Source: Deltaproteobacteria bacterium (lineage in GTDB: Bacteria; Desulfobacterota; Desulfomonilia; UBA1062). Taken from it: a stretch of 64,000 nt of DNA. The notes under the pieces were generated by a model. It was not told the origin of the DNA. It searched no databases and saw nothing but the letters and a program-made list of their open reading frames with translations. The stretch's first letter is position 1. The number at the start of each line of letters is the position of its first letter. Positions 25,738-34,174 of the stretch are shown piece by piece. Position numbers and translations under genes: made by a program. The stretch spans positions 1 to 64,000 of the forward strand of contig JAHDOV010000007.1 of NCBI GenBank assembly GCA_018434685.1. Direction: 5' to 3'.

Positions 25738-26578
25738 GAACCTCTCTGCGGGATATGGCAAGGTACCGGTGCTCAAAGACATTAACCTGCACGTCGAGCA
25801 GGGCAGGATCTGCGCGTTAATGGGGCGCAACGGTTCGGGAAAGACAACGCTGATGCGCTGCATCAATGCCATCTTGAAGCCGGTGCAGGGCAGGGTGAGT
25901 GCGAGCGGCAGAGAGATTGCCGGTCTCAGGAGGATCGAGATCGCCCGGATGATCAGTGTGGTGCCCCAGAGCAGCCACACCGCGTTTCCCTTTTCCTGCC
26001 TGGAGATGATCCTGATGGGGTCTGCGGCGCGTGTCAAGGCCTGGTCGGCACCAGGCAGGGAAGAGCTGCACAAGGCGTTGCAGATCATGGGCGAGGTGGG
26101 TATACAGCACCTGGGCACGAGGCCCTTCAACCAGCTCTCGGGCGGTGAGAAGCAGCTCGTGATGCTGGCGCGGGCATTGTTCCAGGATGCGCCTATCATG
26201 CTGCTGGACGAGCCTAACGCACATCTCGACTTTTCCAACCAGCACAAGATGATGGGCCTGATGCGGGAGGTGGTGAAGAAACGCGGTGTCACTGCCCTGA
26301 TCACTCTGCACGACCCGAATCTCACCCTGTATTACTGTGATCAGGTTCTCATGATCAAGAACGGCCGGGCCATAGCCGAAGGCCCTACCTCAGCGGTCAT
26401 GAAAGAACAGACCCTGCGGCAGGTGCTGGGAGAGAATATTCAGACCGATTTCACCCGGGGGGGTCTCCAGGTGGTTACCCCCCGGCATCGAAGAGGGGCA
26501 ACAGGCCCGACACCCAAGACAAAAGACAAGGAGGCGGATTCATGCGGTGCAACTATTGTGAATGGCGTTGTGAGCTAG
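25721..26578 (+). CDS. ABC transporter ATP-binding protein (FepC/BtuD type)
   Basis: 285 residues from a GTG at 25721 with GGGAGAG before it. Walker A GRNGSGKTT (about 35-43), Q-loop VPQSS, signature LSGGEKQ, Walker B IMLLDEP and switch His in ITLHDP are all intact. It energises the adjacent FecCD-type permease. The C-terminus carries an extra 40-odd residues rich in Arg/Thr/Lys after the normal domain end. This tail overlaps the radical SAM start by 37 bp, so the extension may partly be a by-product of the overlap. Confidence 0.93.
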   Translation: MSLVIENLSAGYGKVPVLKDINLHVEQGRICALMGRNGSGKTTLMRCINAILKPVQGRVSASGREIAGLRRIEIARMISVVPQSSHTAFPFSCLEMILMGSAARVKAWSAPGREELHKALQIMGEVGIQHLGTRPFNQLSGGEKQLVMLARALFQDAPIMLLDEPNAHLDFSNQHKMMGLMREVVKKRGVTALITLHDPNLTLYYCDQVLMIKNGRAIAEGPTSAVMKEQTLRQVLGENIQTDFTRGGLQVVTPRHRRGATGPTPKTKDKEADSCGATIVNGVVS

Positions 26579-27549
26579 GCCCACAACAATATGGCGTTTG
26601 TCAGATGTATTACGTAGACCAGGGCGAGATCAGGGAACGGTTTCCCCACCGGTGGAGTTCCTACTCGGTCTCCAGGATGGAATCGCTTCCCCTCTATCAC
26701 GCCTATCCGGGGGCCCGGTGCATGACCATCGGCACTACGAGCTGCAACTTCATGTGCCGCTACTGTTCGAACGGCTTTGTCGCCCGCAGGGACCCGGCAG
26801 AACAGATAGCCCGGATGTATGTGCTCTCACCCGAAGAAATGGTCAGGATGGCCAGGAAGCTCGGGTGCCACAATATCGTCTTCAACGTGAACGAACCCAC
26901 GGTATCGCTGCAGACCCTGGCGGAGCTGAAGGTCCATGCCGACGAGGCTGGCCTGCCCATGGGATGCCTGACCAACGGCTACACGACCGAGGAATCCACC
27001 GAACTGCTCTGCTCGATCTTCTCGTTCATGAATATCAGCCTCAAGGGGTTCACCCCTGAGTTCTACCAGGAGTATCTCGGGGCCAGAGACCTCGAGCCGG
27101 TCCTGCGCAATATCCGCAGGATTGCCCAGACCTGCCACGTGGAGGTTACCACGCCGGTGATCCAGGGTGTAAACGATGGCGAACTGATGGAAATGGCCGA
27201 CTTCGTAGCCGATATCGATCCGCAGATCCCCTGGCATGTGTTCCGTCTCCTGCCGGAACACGAGATGACCGAGGCCAGATACCCGAGCATCGATGCAATC
27301 AACGAGGCATTGCACGACGTGAGGAAGAAACTCGACTACGTATATTTTCACAATTTCGTAGGTTCGGACTGGGTCAATACGATCTGCCCCGGGTGCGGAC
27401 ACGAGGTTATTGAACGCTTCAGCCTGGGATGCGGCGGCGACCGGTTGTGCGCCTTTGACTGCCAGGACAATCGATGCCCTGTCTGTGGGCAGGAGATCAA
27501 GATCCACGGAACGAGGGTTCTCTGGAATGCGATGGAGGTGGCGAGATGA
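26542..27549 (+). CDS. Radical SAM protein, COG1180/PflA-like
   Basis: 335 residues; AAGGAGG precedes the ATG. The N-terminal Cys set (MRCNYCEWRCELGPQQYGVC: C3, C6, C10, C18) is typical of COG1180 proteins. The radical SAM cluster motif follows in CNFMCRYC (C68-x3-C72-x2-C75), then NVNEPTVS, matching the SAM-binding region. A C-terminal zinc-ribbon-like pair of CPGCG and CPVCG adds further metal sites. It should cleave SAM to a 5'-deoxyadenosyl radical. The target is unknown. Its overlap with both the transporter ATPase and the next gene suggests it modifies the imported compound or activates a partner enzyme. Confidence 0.88.
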   Translation: MRCNYCEWRCELGPQQYGVCQMYYVDQGEIRERFPHRWSSYSVSRMESLPLYHAYPGARCMTIGTTSCNFMCRYCSNGFVARRDPAEQIARMYVLSPEEMVRMARKLGCHNIVFNVNEPTVSLQTLAELKVHADEAGLPMGCLTNGYTTEESTELLCSIFSFMNISLKGFTPEFYQEYLGARDLEPVLRNIRRIAQTCHVEVTTPVIQGVNDGELMEMADFVADIDPQIPWHVFRLLPEHEMTEARYPSIDAINEALHDVRKKLDYVYFHNFVGSDWVNTICPGCGHEVIERFSLGCGGDRLCAFDCQDNRCPVCGQEIKIHGTRVLWNAMEVAR

Positions 27550-28679
27550 GTGTGGTGATTGTAGATGCGCGGGAATGGCAGAATATGCTCGACCTCAGAA
27601 CAGGGAAGAAGATCCAGGTGGACAGCCCTGCTGTTACCATGACGCGCGGTGTCCTGAAGCGGCATCCCTATCCCGGTGACCTGGACCTGCAGAGCAACCG
27701 CTGGGTAACCGACACGGCCCTGGACCTGATCCATACGTACACGCCCCGGCTTGTCTGCCTGAGCTATGCCCAGCAGTACTTCTCCAGCCGTTTCAAGCCC
27801 CTGACCGAGAAGGAGCTGGCACAGATGATCAATGACGTGTTCGAAGAGGCCGAGCGGTTTCTGAACGAATCGGGGTATACCCCGGTCATTGTGGGCACCG
27901 GTGATATGACCGAGTTGGCAGGGGAGATGGAGTTGAGCAAGCTCGACGGACTGGCATTCACGAGCGGGTGGTCTGCCCGGTACGCAGGCCTGCACCAGCC
28001 GAGCATCCGTGACCTCGAACATATAAGTGGGCTGCCCGGATTCGAGCGGCTCGTGAGCCGTGAGGAATGGATCAACCTGTTCGACGCTGCGCCGTATGAT
28101 GCCGAAATCATACCGGATTACCTGCTGGTCGCCCGGGAGGGATGGTCGTTCAGGGCTGCGGGAACCCCGCTGCGCAGGGCGGTGAGGGTGCCGGCGGCAT
28201 GCTTCTCGATCCCGGTTGCCACACCGCTGGGAGAGGCGCAGAACATCACTGGGATCCGCGCCCTGGTCGAGAAAAATCTGGAAAATACGAAGATCGCACT
28301 CATCGTCATCGAGGGCGTGGGGCTGAGGCATTTTCCACTGCCGCATGCCGCATGCTCCAACAGCGTGGACTGGTACTACTACGAACCGGGCGAGGGACAG
28401 TACCTCACCCTGACCACCGGGATCCATCAGGTCTTTACCTATCCATCCGGATACCGGTACCACCAGGAGGACCACGAACAGAAGGAATACCCCCTGTCGG
28501 GTTATTTCACGAAGATGACTGAACACACCCTGGGCGAGGATTTCAACGGCAGGAGTATCGCAGTGGGAAACAGGAGCATGTTCACCCACATGGTCTATGG
28601 GGCGGATATCTCCGTAGAGTGTTTTGCGAGGAATCTCTATAACCAGGGGTGCATGGCCGTTATACACCGCACAAAGTGA
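27546..28679 (+). CDS. Conserved-looking protein of unknown function in the transporter operon
   Basis: 377 residues from the ATG that overlaps the radical SAM stop (ATGA). I do not recognise the family. It begins with a beta-strand, MSVVIVDAREW, has several alternating strand/helix blocks (LVCLSYAQQY, PVIVGTGDM, ALIVIEGVG) and ends VECFARNLYNQGCMAVIH, with no signal peptide or membrane segment. Several His/Asp-rich stretches (HFPLPHAAC, YHQEDHEQ) could bind metal. Tight coupling to the radical SAM gene implies a shared pathway. A weak CGGCC/GGCCG stem follows its stop codon. Confidence 0.75.
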   Translation: MSVVIVDAREWQNMLDLRTGKKIQVDSPAVTMTRGVLKRHPYPGDLDLQSNRWVTDTALDLIHTYTPRLVCLSYAQQYFSSRFKPLTEKELAQMINDVFEEAERFLNESGYTPVIVGTGDMTELAGEMELSKLDGLAFTSGWSARYAGLHQPSIRDLEHISGLPGFERLVSREEWINLFDAAPYDAEIIPDYLLVAREGWSFRAAGTPLRRAVRVPAACFSIPVATPLGEAQNITGIRALVEKNLENTKIALIVIEGVGLRHFPLPHAACSNSVDWYYYEPGEGQYLTLTTGIHQVFTYPSGYRYHQEDHEQKEYPLSGYFTKMTEHTLGEDFNGRSIAVGNRSMFTHMVYGADISVECFARNLYNQGCMAVIHRTK

Positions 28680-28874
28680 GCAGGGCGGCCACAGGGGCCG
28701 TTTATGCCGCGACCAAACTCTCTGCAGCACATGAACGGAGGGGATCGGGTCTCGAGGGCGGGCAGGGCCCGAATATCGGGAATGAGGTCCTGATCCTCTC
28801 TGCTTCTTCGGCCTATCGGGTGACTGATTGAGGGGGCATCAGACTACAACCAGTTCTTGAGGAGGGATTCTGCC

Positions 28875-29909
28875 GTGGAAAAAAAGATCGGACATAGAGT
28901 GGGTACCGTAGTCATCATGATATCCTCTCTGGTGTTTTTCAGCGGATGCAGCAACCACGCTGTCCAGGACGAGGCCTCGATCACCGTAACGGATCAGCTG
29001 GGACGGTCGGTCAGCATTCCGAAACACGTCAGCCGGATTGCGGCACTCTATAATTTCGGGGGGAAGATCGTCTTTGCCCTGAAACAGGAGGACAAGCTCG
29101 TGGAACGCTCCCTGCTGGGGGTGGATGCCGATGCCATGGCTGCCGTGGATCCCAAGTTCGCTGCCAAGCCGCAGCTCGTCAAGGGCAATTCGGTCAATAT
29201 CGAGGAGCTGGTGAGCCTGAGGCCCCAGGTGGCGTTTGTCTGTTCAACGTTTGACAAGTCGGATATCCAGCAACTGGAGAATGCGGGCATGTGCGTCATT
29301 GCCGTGCGGGGAGAGACGCTGGAAGAAAGTTTCGAGGCAGTCAGACTCATGGCAAAAGTCCTCGATTGCGAGGACAGGGCGGATGCCTACGTGGCGGACT
29401 GCCGGCGCCTGTTGGCCATCGTGAAAGAGAGGCTTGCGGATATCCCGAAAGAGCAACGTCTCAAGGTCATGTTCGCCGGCCCGAAGAGCGTTTATTCGGT
29501 GGCCACCGGCGAGATGCTTCAGAACCAGATCCTCGAACTCGCCGGTGCCCGGAATGTTGCGGTGGATGTAAAGGGATTCTGGAGCGAAGTCTCACCCGAG
29601 CAGGTAGCCGTTTGGAATCCCGACGTGATCTTTCTCGGTTCCACCTTTTCCGCCTACGGGGTCGATGAGGTGCTCGGCAATCCCCAGTTCCAGACCGTCA
29701 AGGCAGTCAGGACCAGGAAGATCCATGCCTTCCCTTCCAACATCGGCTGGTGGGACTTCCCGGCCCCGAGCTGCGTACTGGGGGTGGTCTGGTCTGCGAA
29801 GACCCTGTACCCGGACCGGTTCAAAGATCTCGACATGCTCGTCACTGCCGATGAATTCTATACCAAATACCTGGGGTATTCCTTCACGGCCATGGGGGGA
29901 AGGCTCTGA
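28875..29909 (+). CDS. ABC transporter substrate-binding lipoprotein (FepB/BtuF type), copy 2
   Basis: 344 residues from the GTG at 28875, eight bases after GGAGGG; exactly the length of copy 1 at 23609 and very similar along its whole length (VTDQLGRSVS, GGKIVFALKQEDKLVE, QVAVWNPDVIFLGS). Lipobox FSGC. It follows the transporter/radical SAM set but has no permease of its own, so both binding proteins probably feed the same transporter, perhaps with different ligand forms. Lower similarity in the stretch around residues 85-110 may reflect ligand choice (inference). Confidence 0.88.
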   Translation: MEKKIGHRVGTVVIMISSLVFFSGCSNHAVQDEASITVTDQLGRSVSIPKHVSRIAALYNFGGKIVFALKQEDKLVERSLLGVDADAMAAVDPKFAAKPQLVKGNSVNIEELVSLRPQVAFVCSTFDKSDIQQLENAGMCVIAVRGETLEESFEAVRLMAKVLDCEDRADAYVADCRRLLAIVKERLADIPKEQRLKVMFAGPKSVYSVATGEMLQNQILELAGARNVAVDVKGFWSEVSPEQVAVWNPDVIFLGSTFSAYGVDEVLGNPQFQTVKAVRTRKIHAFPSNIGWWDFPAPSCVLGVVWSAKTLYPDRFKDLDMLVTADEFYTKYLGYSFTAMGGRL

Positions 29910-30063
29910 CGGGCACCAGCTGCGCTTATCTGTTTACCGTGGATCCTCCTTCATGTGAGGCCGCAGTGGGAGTCAGCCTCCGGGGGCCTTGTTGTGCTGA
30001 CAGGTGTCGTAAACAACAATGACCAGTAGTGTTTCTTTTCAGTAATCCATGGGAGAATTGAGT

Positions 30064-30207
30064 ATGAAAGGTACGTATCGGGATATAGTCGAGAACCTGC
30101 CTGCCCCAAGCTGTCGCTTTCTTCCCGGCGACGGCACGATAACCCCGGCTAACAAGGCATACCGCGAATGTTTCGGCAGGACAAAAAAAATCCCCTGTTT
30201 GGGATAG
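30064..30207 (+). pseudogene. Remnant of a PAS-domain gene
   Basis: An ATG-started frame of 47 codons reads YRDIVENLPAPSCRF then GDGTITPANKAYRECFG, which closely follows the beginning of PAS domains (ENLP, DGTI, N-AY-FG). It stops after about 40 PAS residues at the palindrome of element 3. PAS domains are about 100 residues, so this is a decayed fragment. GGGAGA lies upstream. The rest of the parent gene is not nearby. Confidence 0.55.
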
Positions 30208-30290
30208 GGGACCAAAATTTGGAGGTTCTCTGGAAAGAGAAGTGAATAGTAGTCTGCTGCCTGCGGATATCAAGGGCAGGATGATTTTTT
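30183..30290 (-). ncRNA. Candidate small RNA, CCTCC/T8 element 3
   Basis: On the minus strand: a CTGCC...GGCAG hairpin, then CCAGAGAACCTCCAAATT, the stem CCCCT/AGGGG, and eight Ts (30183-30190). The last ~45 bases match element 2 closely in order and motif. It converges on the second binding-protein gene, so it is not the leader of any gene seen here; that favours a free-standing small RNA or a terminator with conserved upstream sequence. Confidence 0.5.
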
Positions 30291-30765
30291 TTCATAACAT
30301 TGACCAGGCAGACGCCCCGTCTGCCATAAACCTCGAGGCATCAGGCCGTTGCTGAAGAACGATTCCGGGTATTTAGTGCCTGACACAATGAGGACGGGAA
30401 GACAGTCGTTGGCACCTGGAAACACTGGAAGAGAGAGGATATCCAACCCATGGTAGATTTCTGCTATTAATAACCTATCAAAATTTTAGTATGACAAATG
30501 CGGAAAAGTGTGCCATGAAGGAGACCTCTCAGGGATAGCGGCAAAAAAGGGTCTGTCAAGAGAGGGTCTGTGGGGACAGATAGTGTAGAGTTTTTTAATG
30601 TAATGATATTTGTAATGGGAATGAACTGAACAAGGAGCGATCGAACAATTGGATGAGTTGTAGTCAATTTTATATCTCATGAATTATTCGCAGTGACGAA
30701 TTCTTGTCTTTCTATTTGAATTAGAATCCAGTCCAGTCCAATTAAACCATAACGGTAGGAGCACA

Positions 30766-30864
30766 ATGTTTATAGTATCAGTAGGAATTTTTCTCGTCAT
30801 TATGGGTCTGATTATTTCGTCTAAAACAAAGGATGAATCCACTCATGTCGGAGAGCGGTTCTGA
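30766..30864 (+). CDS. Very small membrane protein (32 residues)
   Basis: TAGGAG five bases before an ATG starts a 32-codon frame: one hydrophobic helix (FIVSVGIFLVIMGLII) followed by a charged tail. This layout is common for small membrane-regulatory peptides, but such frames also arise by chance. It lies ahead of the small Cys-containing protein and nitroreductase genes on the same strand. Confidence 0.4.
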   Translation: MFIVSVGIFLVIMGLIISSKTKDESTHVGERF

Positions 30865-31015
30865 CGCATCACAGACAGAGGTTGTATTCTTGGAGACATA
30901 AAAACTGCTGATCCGTCAAAAGAGCCCTTACGCCCAGGTGAGATCCGGACTGGATGATCACCTGGTGCCGGGGCAAAGACCTGAAGCCAAATGTGCCTTC
31001 TGTACGGAGATTTGT

Positions 31016-31339
31016 ATGCTGATCAAGGTAAATGAAACATGGCCCTTTACATCGACTTGCGAGGTCAACAAGACATACGGTGAGCTTGCAGAAAAGCAGT
31101 TGCCCCGGTTTTCCAAGACCATAGGGTTGAAAATGGTCCCTTCGGGTTGCAATATCAAGTCATGTATGATCTACGAGATCACGCATGGACAGGAGAACAA
31201 GGGGATCAAGGAACTGGTGGAGATTCTCACCCGATTGTCGGTCATCTCGGGATATGAGTGGGACATAGAGGTGGAATCTCCTGATCGGGAAAAAGAATGC
31301 ACAACAGACACCGGTTTAATCATGAACAGGGCGGGCTGA
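31016..31339 (+). CDS. Small Cys-containing protein of unknown function
   Basis: About 107 residues from the ATG at 31016, which has CGGAG at good spacing. The frame is open further upstream (GTG at 30938) and would add a CAFCTEIC segment that looks like a metal-binding Cys cluster, so the longer form cannot be excluded. Within the body, Cys residues occur in STCEVNK and SGCNIKSCMIY. I do not recognise a family. It sits 22 bp before the ferredoxin-nitroreductase gene, likely cotranscribed. Confidence 0.5.
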   Translation: MLIKVNETWPFTSTCEVNKTYGELAEKQLPRFSKTIGLKMVPSGCNIKSCMIYEITHGQENKGIKELVEILTRLSVISGYEWDIEVESPDREKECTTDTGLIMNRAG

Positions 31340-31361
31340 ACATCACGACAAGGAGCGAGCC

Positions 31362-32186
31362 ATGAGCCATATCAACGTGGACCACGAAAAATGCATTTCC
31401 GACAGCATCTGTGCCGCCGAGTGCCCGGCGCGGCTCATCCGCATGGACAGGGATGAGCGCTATCCCATCCCGGTTAAGGACTTTGAGGATATCTGCTTCA
31501 GGTGCGGGCACTGTGTTGCTGTCTGCCCGACCGGTGCCATCAGTTTCGAATGGCTCAGCCCCGAAGACTGCACACCCATCAGGCAGGAACTGGCCATTAC
31601 CCCGGAACAGGCCGAGCAGTTTCTCTGCTCCAGACGCTCTGTCAGGGTTTCTCAGGACAAGCCGGTGCCCCGGGATATCCTGGAAAAACTCCTGGAAATA
31701 GCCTGCATGGCCCCGTCTGCAAAGAACGAACAGCCGTGGCACTGGATAGTCGTGGAGGACCCTGCCGAGGTGCGACGTCTCGCCGGCATGGTTGTTCACT
31801 GGATGCGCGGGATTGTCCAGGCAAATCCCCACGATGAGAGCCTGGTCGGGTTCGTCCGTGCAGTGTCTTCCTGGGACGAGGGGTATGACCGGATCTGCCG
31901 GGGTGCGCCGCATGTCGTGGTTGCCCATGCCGACAGGAACTGGGGCTTCGGGGCAGAAGACTGCGCACTGGCCTTGAGCAACCTCGATCTGTACGGAACC
32001 AGCAGGGGGCTGGGTGCCTGTTGGGCCGGTTATCTCTACCATGCGATCAATGCCTGTCCGCCGCTGTTCGAGGCCCTTGGCCTGCCCGAGGGTCACCGCG
32101 CCTTCGGCGCGATGATGGTGGGGTATCCCGGAGTCAGGTACGAGCGTATCCCGCTGCGCAGAAAGCCCCGGGTGACCTGGAAATAA
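31362..32186 (+). CDS. Ferredoxin-nitroreductase fusion protein
   Basis: 274 residues. The N-terminal part holds ferredoxin-type Cys motifs (CISDSICAAEC and CFRCGHCVAVCP) for [4Fe-4S] clusters. From about residue 90 the nitroreductase FMN domain follows (RRSVRVSQDKPVP, ACMAPSAKNEQPWHWIVV, and GLGACWAGYL near the end). Such fusions are widespread in anaerobes and reduce quinone-, nitro- or flavin-type substrates using ferredoxin electrons. AAGGAGCG precedes the ATG. BluB, which makes the cobalamin lower ligand, belongs to the same fold, but this protein's ferredoxin part argues for ordinary nitroreductase use. Confidence 0.9.
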   Translation: MSHINVDHEKCISDSICAAECPARLIRMDRDERYPIPVKDFEDICFRCGHCVAVCPTGAISFEWLSPEDCTPIRQELAITPEQAEQFLCSRRSVRVSQDKPVPRDILEKLLEIACMAPSAKNEQPWHWIVVEDPAEVRRLAGMVVHWMRGIVQANPHDESLVGFVRAVSSWDEGYDRICRGAPHVVVAHADRNWGFGAEDCALALSNLDLYGTSRGLGACWAGYLYHAINACPPLFEALGLPEGHRAFGAMMVGYPGVRYERIPLRRKPRVTWK

Positions 32187-32251
32187 AAGAGTACCGGACT
32201 GGAGACCGGTTGATTCCGGCATCCTGAAGGCCATGGTCTGCTCAGGCCTTG

Positions 32252-32279
32252 TTGACAATACCTACTACCTGAGTATTAT
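32252..32279 (+). promoter_or_regulatory. Sigma-70 promoter of the corrinoid methyl-transfer operon
   Basis: TTGACA (32252-32257), 16 bp, TATTAT (32274-32279), about 40 bp before the UroD-type start codon. The -35 box is a perfect consensus and the -10 is close, so this operon may be transcribed constitutively. Confidence 0.65.
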
Positions 32280-32318
32280 TATACTTACATTGAAATAGTA
32301 TGGACGAGGAGGGCAGTA

Positions 32319-33515
32319 ATGGGCAGAAGAGCCCGGTCTGGGGTGCCGGGCCGGATCATCAGATCGGTATTGAACGGCCAGATTCCGCCTCCCGGCCTTA
32401 TCCCTGACTGGCTTCTGGACAGCGCGGCAGGTCTCTTCAGCGCCAGGGCAGGTGTTACTCCCCTGACCGCCATTGAACGGGTCATCACGACCATCCGCCA
32501 CCGGGAACCGGACCATGTACCCTGCTGCCCGCTGGTGATCGGCGCGAGCAGGCGTCTGGTCGGCGCCTCCTTTCCTGAGTTCGCCCTGCATCCTCAGGTG
32601 TCCGCCGAGGCCCTCATGGCCGGTTTTGAATTCGTCGGCGGGGAGATCATCGTTCCCATGCTCGACCTCTCGGTCGAGGCGGCTGACTTCGGCCAGAAGA
32701 TGATTTACCCTGAAGATTCCACCCCGCACCCCGACTATTCCGACCCCCTGATCCGGGAAGCAGCCGGGTATAGAAGGCTCAGGCGTATTGATCTGCAAGA
32801 CGCACCCCGCATGTCTTCCATCATAGAGATATGCCGTACCCTGGTGAAGAGGATGGGCCTCAAGGGGGTCGTGTGCGGGTTTTCCTTCGGCCCTCTGGGG
32901 GTGCTCAACATGATGCGGGGCGCGCAGCACCTGTTTCGTGACTGCATGAACTGTCCCGGCGAGGTGATGGCAGCATTGGAGACGATCACCGGCGTGCTCA
33001 TTGATTTTGTCGAGGCCCAGTGCGATGCCGGGGTCCTGGCGGTAACCCTCGACACCCTGTTTGCCTCGTGGAACGGTCTCAGCAGGGAGATGTGGGAAAA
33101 GATCGAAGGTCCGTTTGTCCGTGAGATCGCACGGGCCATCAGGAAAAAAGGCTGTCTTGTGGCGGTGCACAACTGTGGACACGGCATCTATTTCGATTCG
33201 CAGATCCGCTGTATGGAACCGAGCATCATCTCCTTTGCCCATCTGCCCGACGACTGCAAGGACAGGAGAGAACTCAAGATACGCTACGGAGACCAGGTCG
33301 TTCTCATGGGGTATGTCGATACGCCGCTGCTGAGTTCCGGCAACCCCTTCGATGTACTCCAGGAATGCCGCAGGATGATAGATGACCTCGCTGAGGGAGG
33401 AGGATTCATCCTGGCGCCCGGCTGTGAATATCCACCGAACCTGCACCTGGACAATGCCGTGGCGCTGGTGCGGGCAGCGCGGAAGTTCGGGAGGGCAAAG
33501 GGGGCACGCACATGA
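32319..33515 (+). CDS. UroD-family corrinoid methyltransferase (MtaA/MtbA-like)
   Basis: 398 residues of the uroporphyrinogen decarboxylase superfamily. The zinc-binding set of cobalamin-dependent methyltransferases is present: His284-x-Cys286 in VAVHNCGHG and Cys369 in ILAPGCEYPPN, 83 residues apart. The early part reads AIERVITTIRHREPDHVPCCP. True UroD lacks this His-Cys...Cys set, so methyl transfer between a corrinoid protein and a thiol or another acceptor is likely. GAGGAGGG precedes the ATG. The stop overlaps the next start (ATGA). The methyl donor is unknown because no substrate-specific methyltransferase of MtaB/MttB type is present. Confidence 0.87.
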   Translation: MGRRARSGVPGRIIRSVLNGQIPPPGLIPDWLLDSAAGLFSARAGVTPLTAIERVITTIRHREPDHVPCCPLVIGASRRLVGASFPEFALHPQVSAEALMAGFEFVGGEIIVPMLDLSVEAADFGQKMIYPEDSTPHPDYSDPLIREAAGYRRLRRIDLQDAPRMSSIIEICRTLVKRMGLKGVVCGFSFGPLGVLNMMRGAQHLFRDCMNCPGEVMAALETITGVLIDFVEAQCDAGVLAVTLDTLFASWNGLSREMWEKIEGPFVREIARAIRKKGCLVAVHNCGHGIYFDSQIRCMEPSIISFAHLPDDCKDRRELKIRYGDQVVLMGYVDTPLLSSGNPFDVLQECRRMIDDLAEGGGFILAPGCEYPPNLHLDNAVALVRAARKFGRAKGART

Positions 33516-34174
33516 ATGATGCGCGACAACGTAGAGGAATCCTGGCGAAACTGGAACGGTCAATCGGGGATCCAGGCAGCTCAGACATGCAGGAATGGCT
33601 CGGTCGGGCACTGGATATCCGGATCCCGGCAGACGACCTGCGCTTTGCTCTGGTGCGCGGCATGGAGCGCGTCCGCCACCGGCTCATGTCCAGCAATTTC
33701 GGCCTTCCGGAATTTCTTGTCTCCATAGATTCGGTGCTCGATGGCCTCAGCCTGATATCGGATCAGGATAACACCGCGATATCGCCGGACCTCTCCCTGG
33801 TCATCGGGGTGGTCAAAGGCGACCCTCACGACTTGGGCAAGAATGTGATTGCAGCGGTATACAAGGCATATGGATACCGGGTAATCGACCTGGGCCGCGA
33901 TGTCTCATCCTTGGTATTCGTGGAGAGTGTCATCGAACATAAGGCGCGGATCCTGGCGCTGTCGGCAATGATGTCAACGACCATGACCGGTATGAAGGAT
34001 ATTATCCGCGAGGTGAGATCCGTATGTCCTGCCACGAAAATCATAGTCGGGGGGGCACCCCTGAGCGAAGTGCTGGCGAGGTCCTACGGGGCCGACAGCT
34101 ATGTGGAGTCTGCGTTGACGGTCATCGAGAAGACCCGGGCCATGCTGGGTATGGACCCCGGATACAGTGCATGA
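33512..34174 (+). CDS. Corrinoid (B12-binding) methyl-carrier protein
   Basis: 220 residues. A helical cap domain (about 1-85) precedes a Rossmann-like B12-binding domain with the DxHxxG motif in GDPHDLGKN (about residues 103-108), then SAMMSTTMTGMKDII and IIVGGAPLSEV, typical of MtaC/MttC-type corrinoid proteins. It carries the methyl group on cobalt between a donor-specific enzyme and the UroD-type transferase encoded just before. Both ends overlap neighbours by four bases, so the three genes form one translational unit. Confidence 0.92.
   Translation: MNDARQRRGILAKLERSIGDPGSSDMQEWLGRALDIRIPADDLRFALVRGMERVRHRLMSSNFGLPEFLVSIDSVLDGLSLISDQDNTAISPDLSLVIGVVKGDPHDLGKNVIAAVYKAYGYRVIDLGRDVSSLVFVESVIEHKARILALSAMMSTTMTGMKDIIREVRSVCPATKIIVGGAPLSEVLARSYGADSYVESALTVIEKTRAMLGMDPGYSA

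Larger units (their letters stand above)
29910..30765. other. Spacer with PAS remnant and CCTCC/T8 element 3
   Basis: Apart from the PAS-like fragment (30064-30207) and the minus-strand hairpin element (30183-30290) I see no gene. Open frames on the minus strand at 30467-30680 lack ribosome binding sites. The right end is the leader of a very small open frame at 30766. Confidence 0.5.

Noticed and set aside
30467-30680. Two overlapping minus-strand frames
   Set aside because: No ribosome binding site, low-complexity output, and no similarity to anything recognised.
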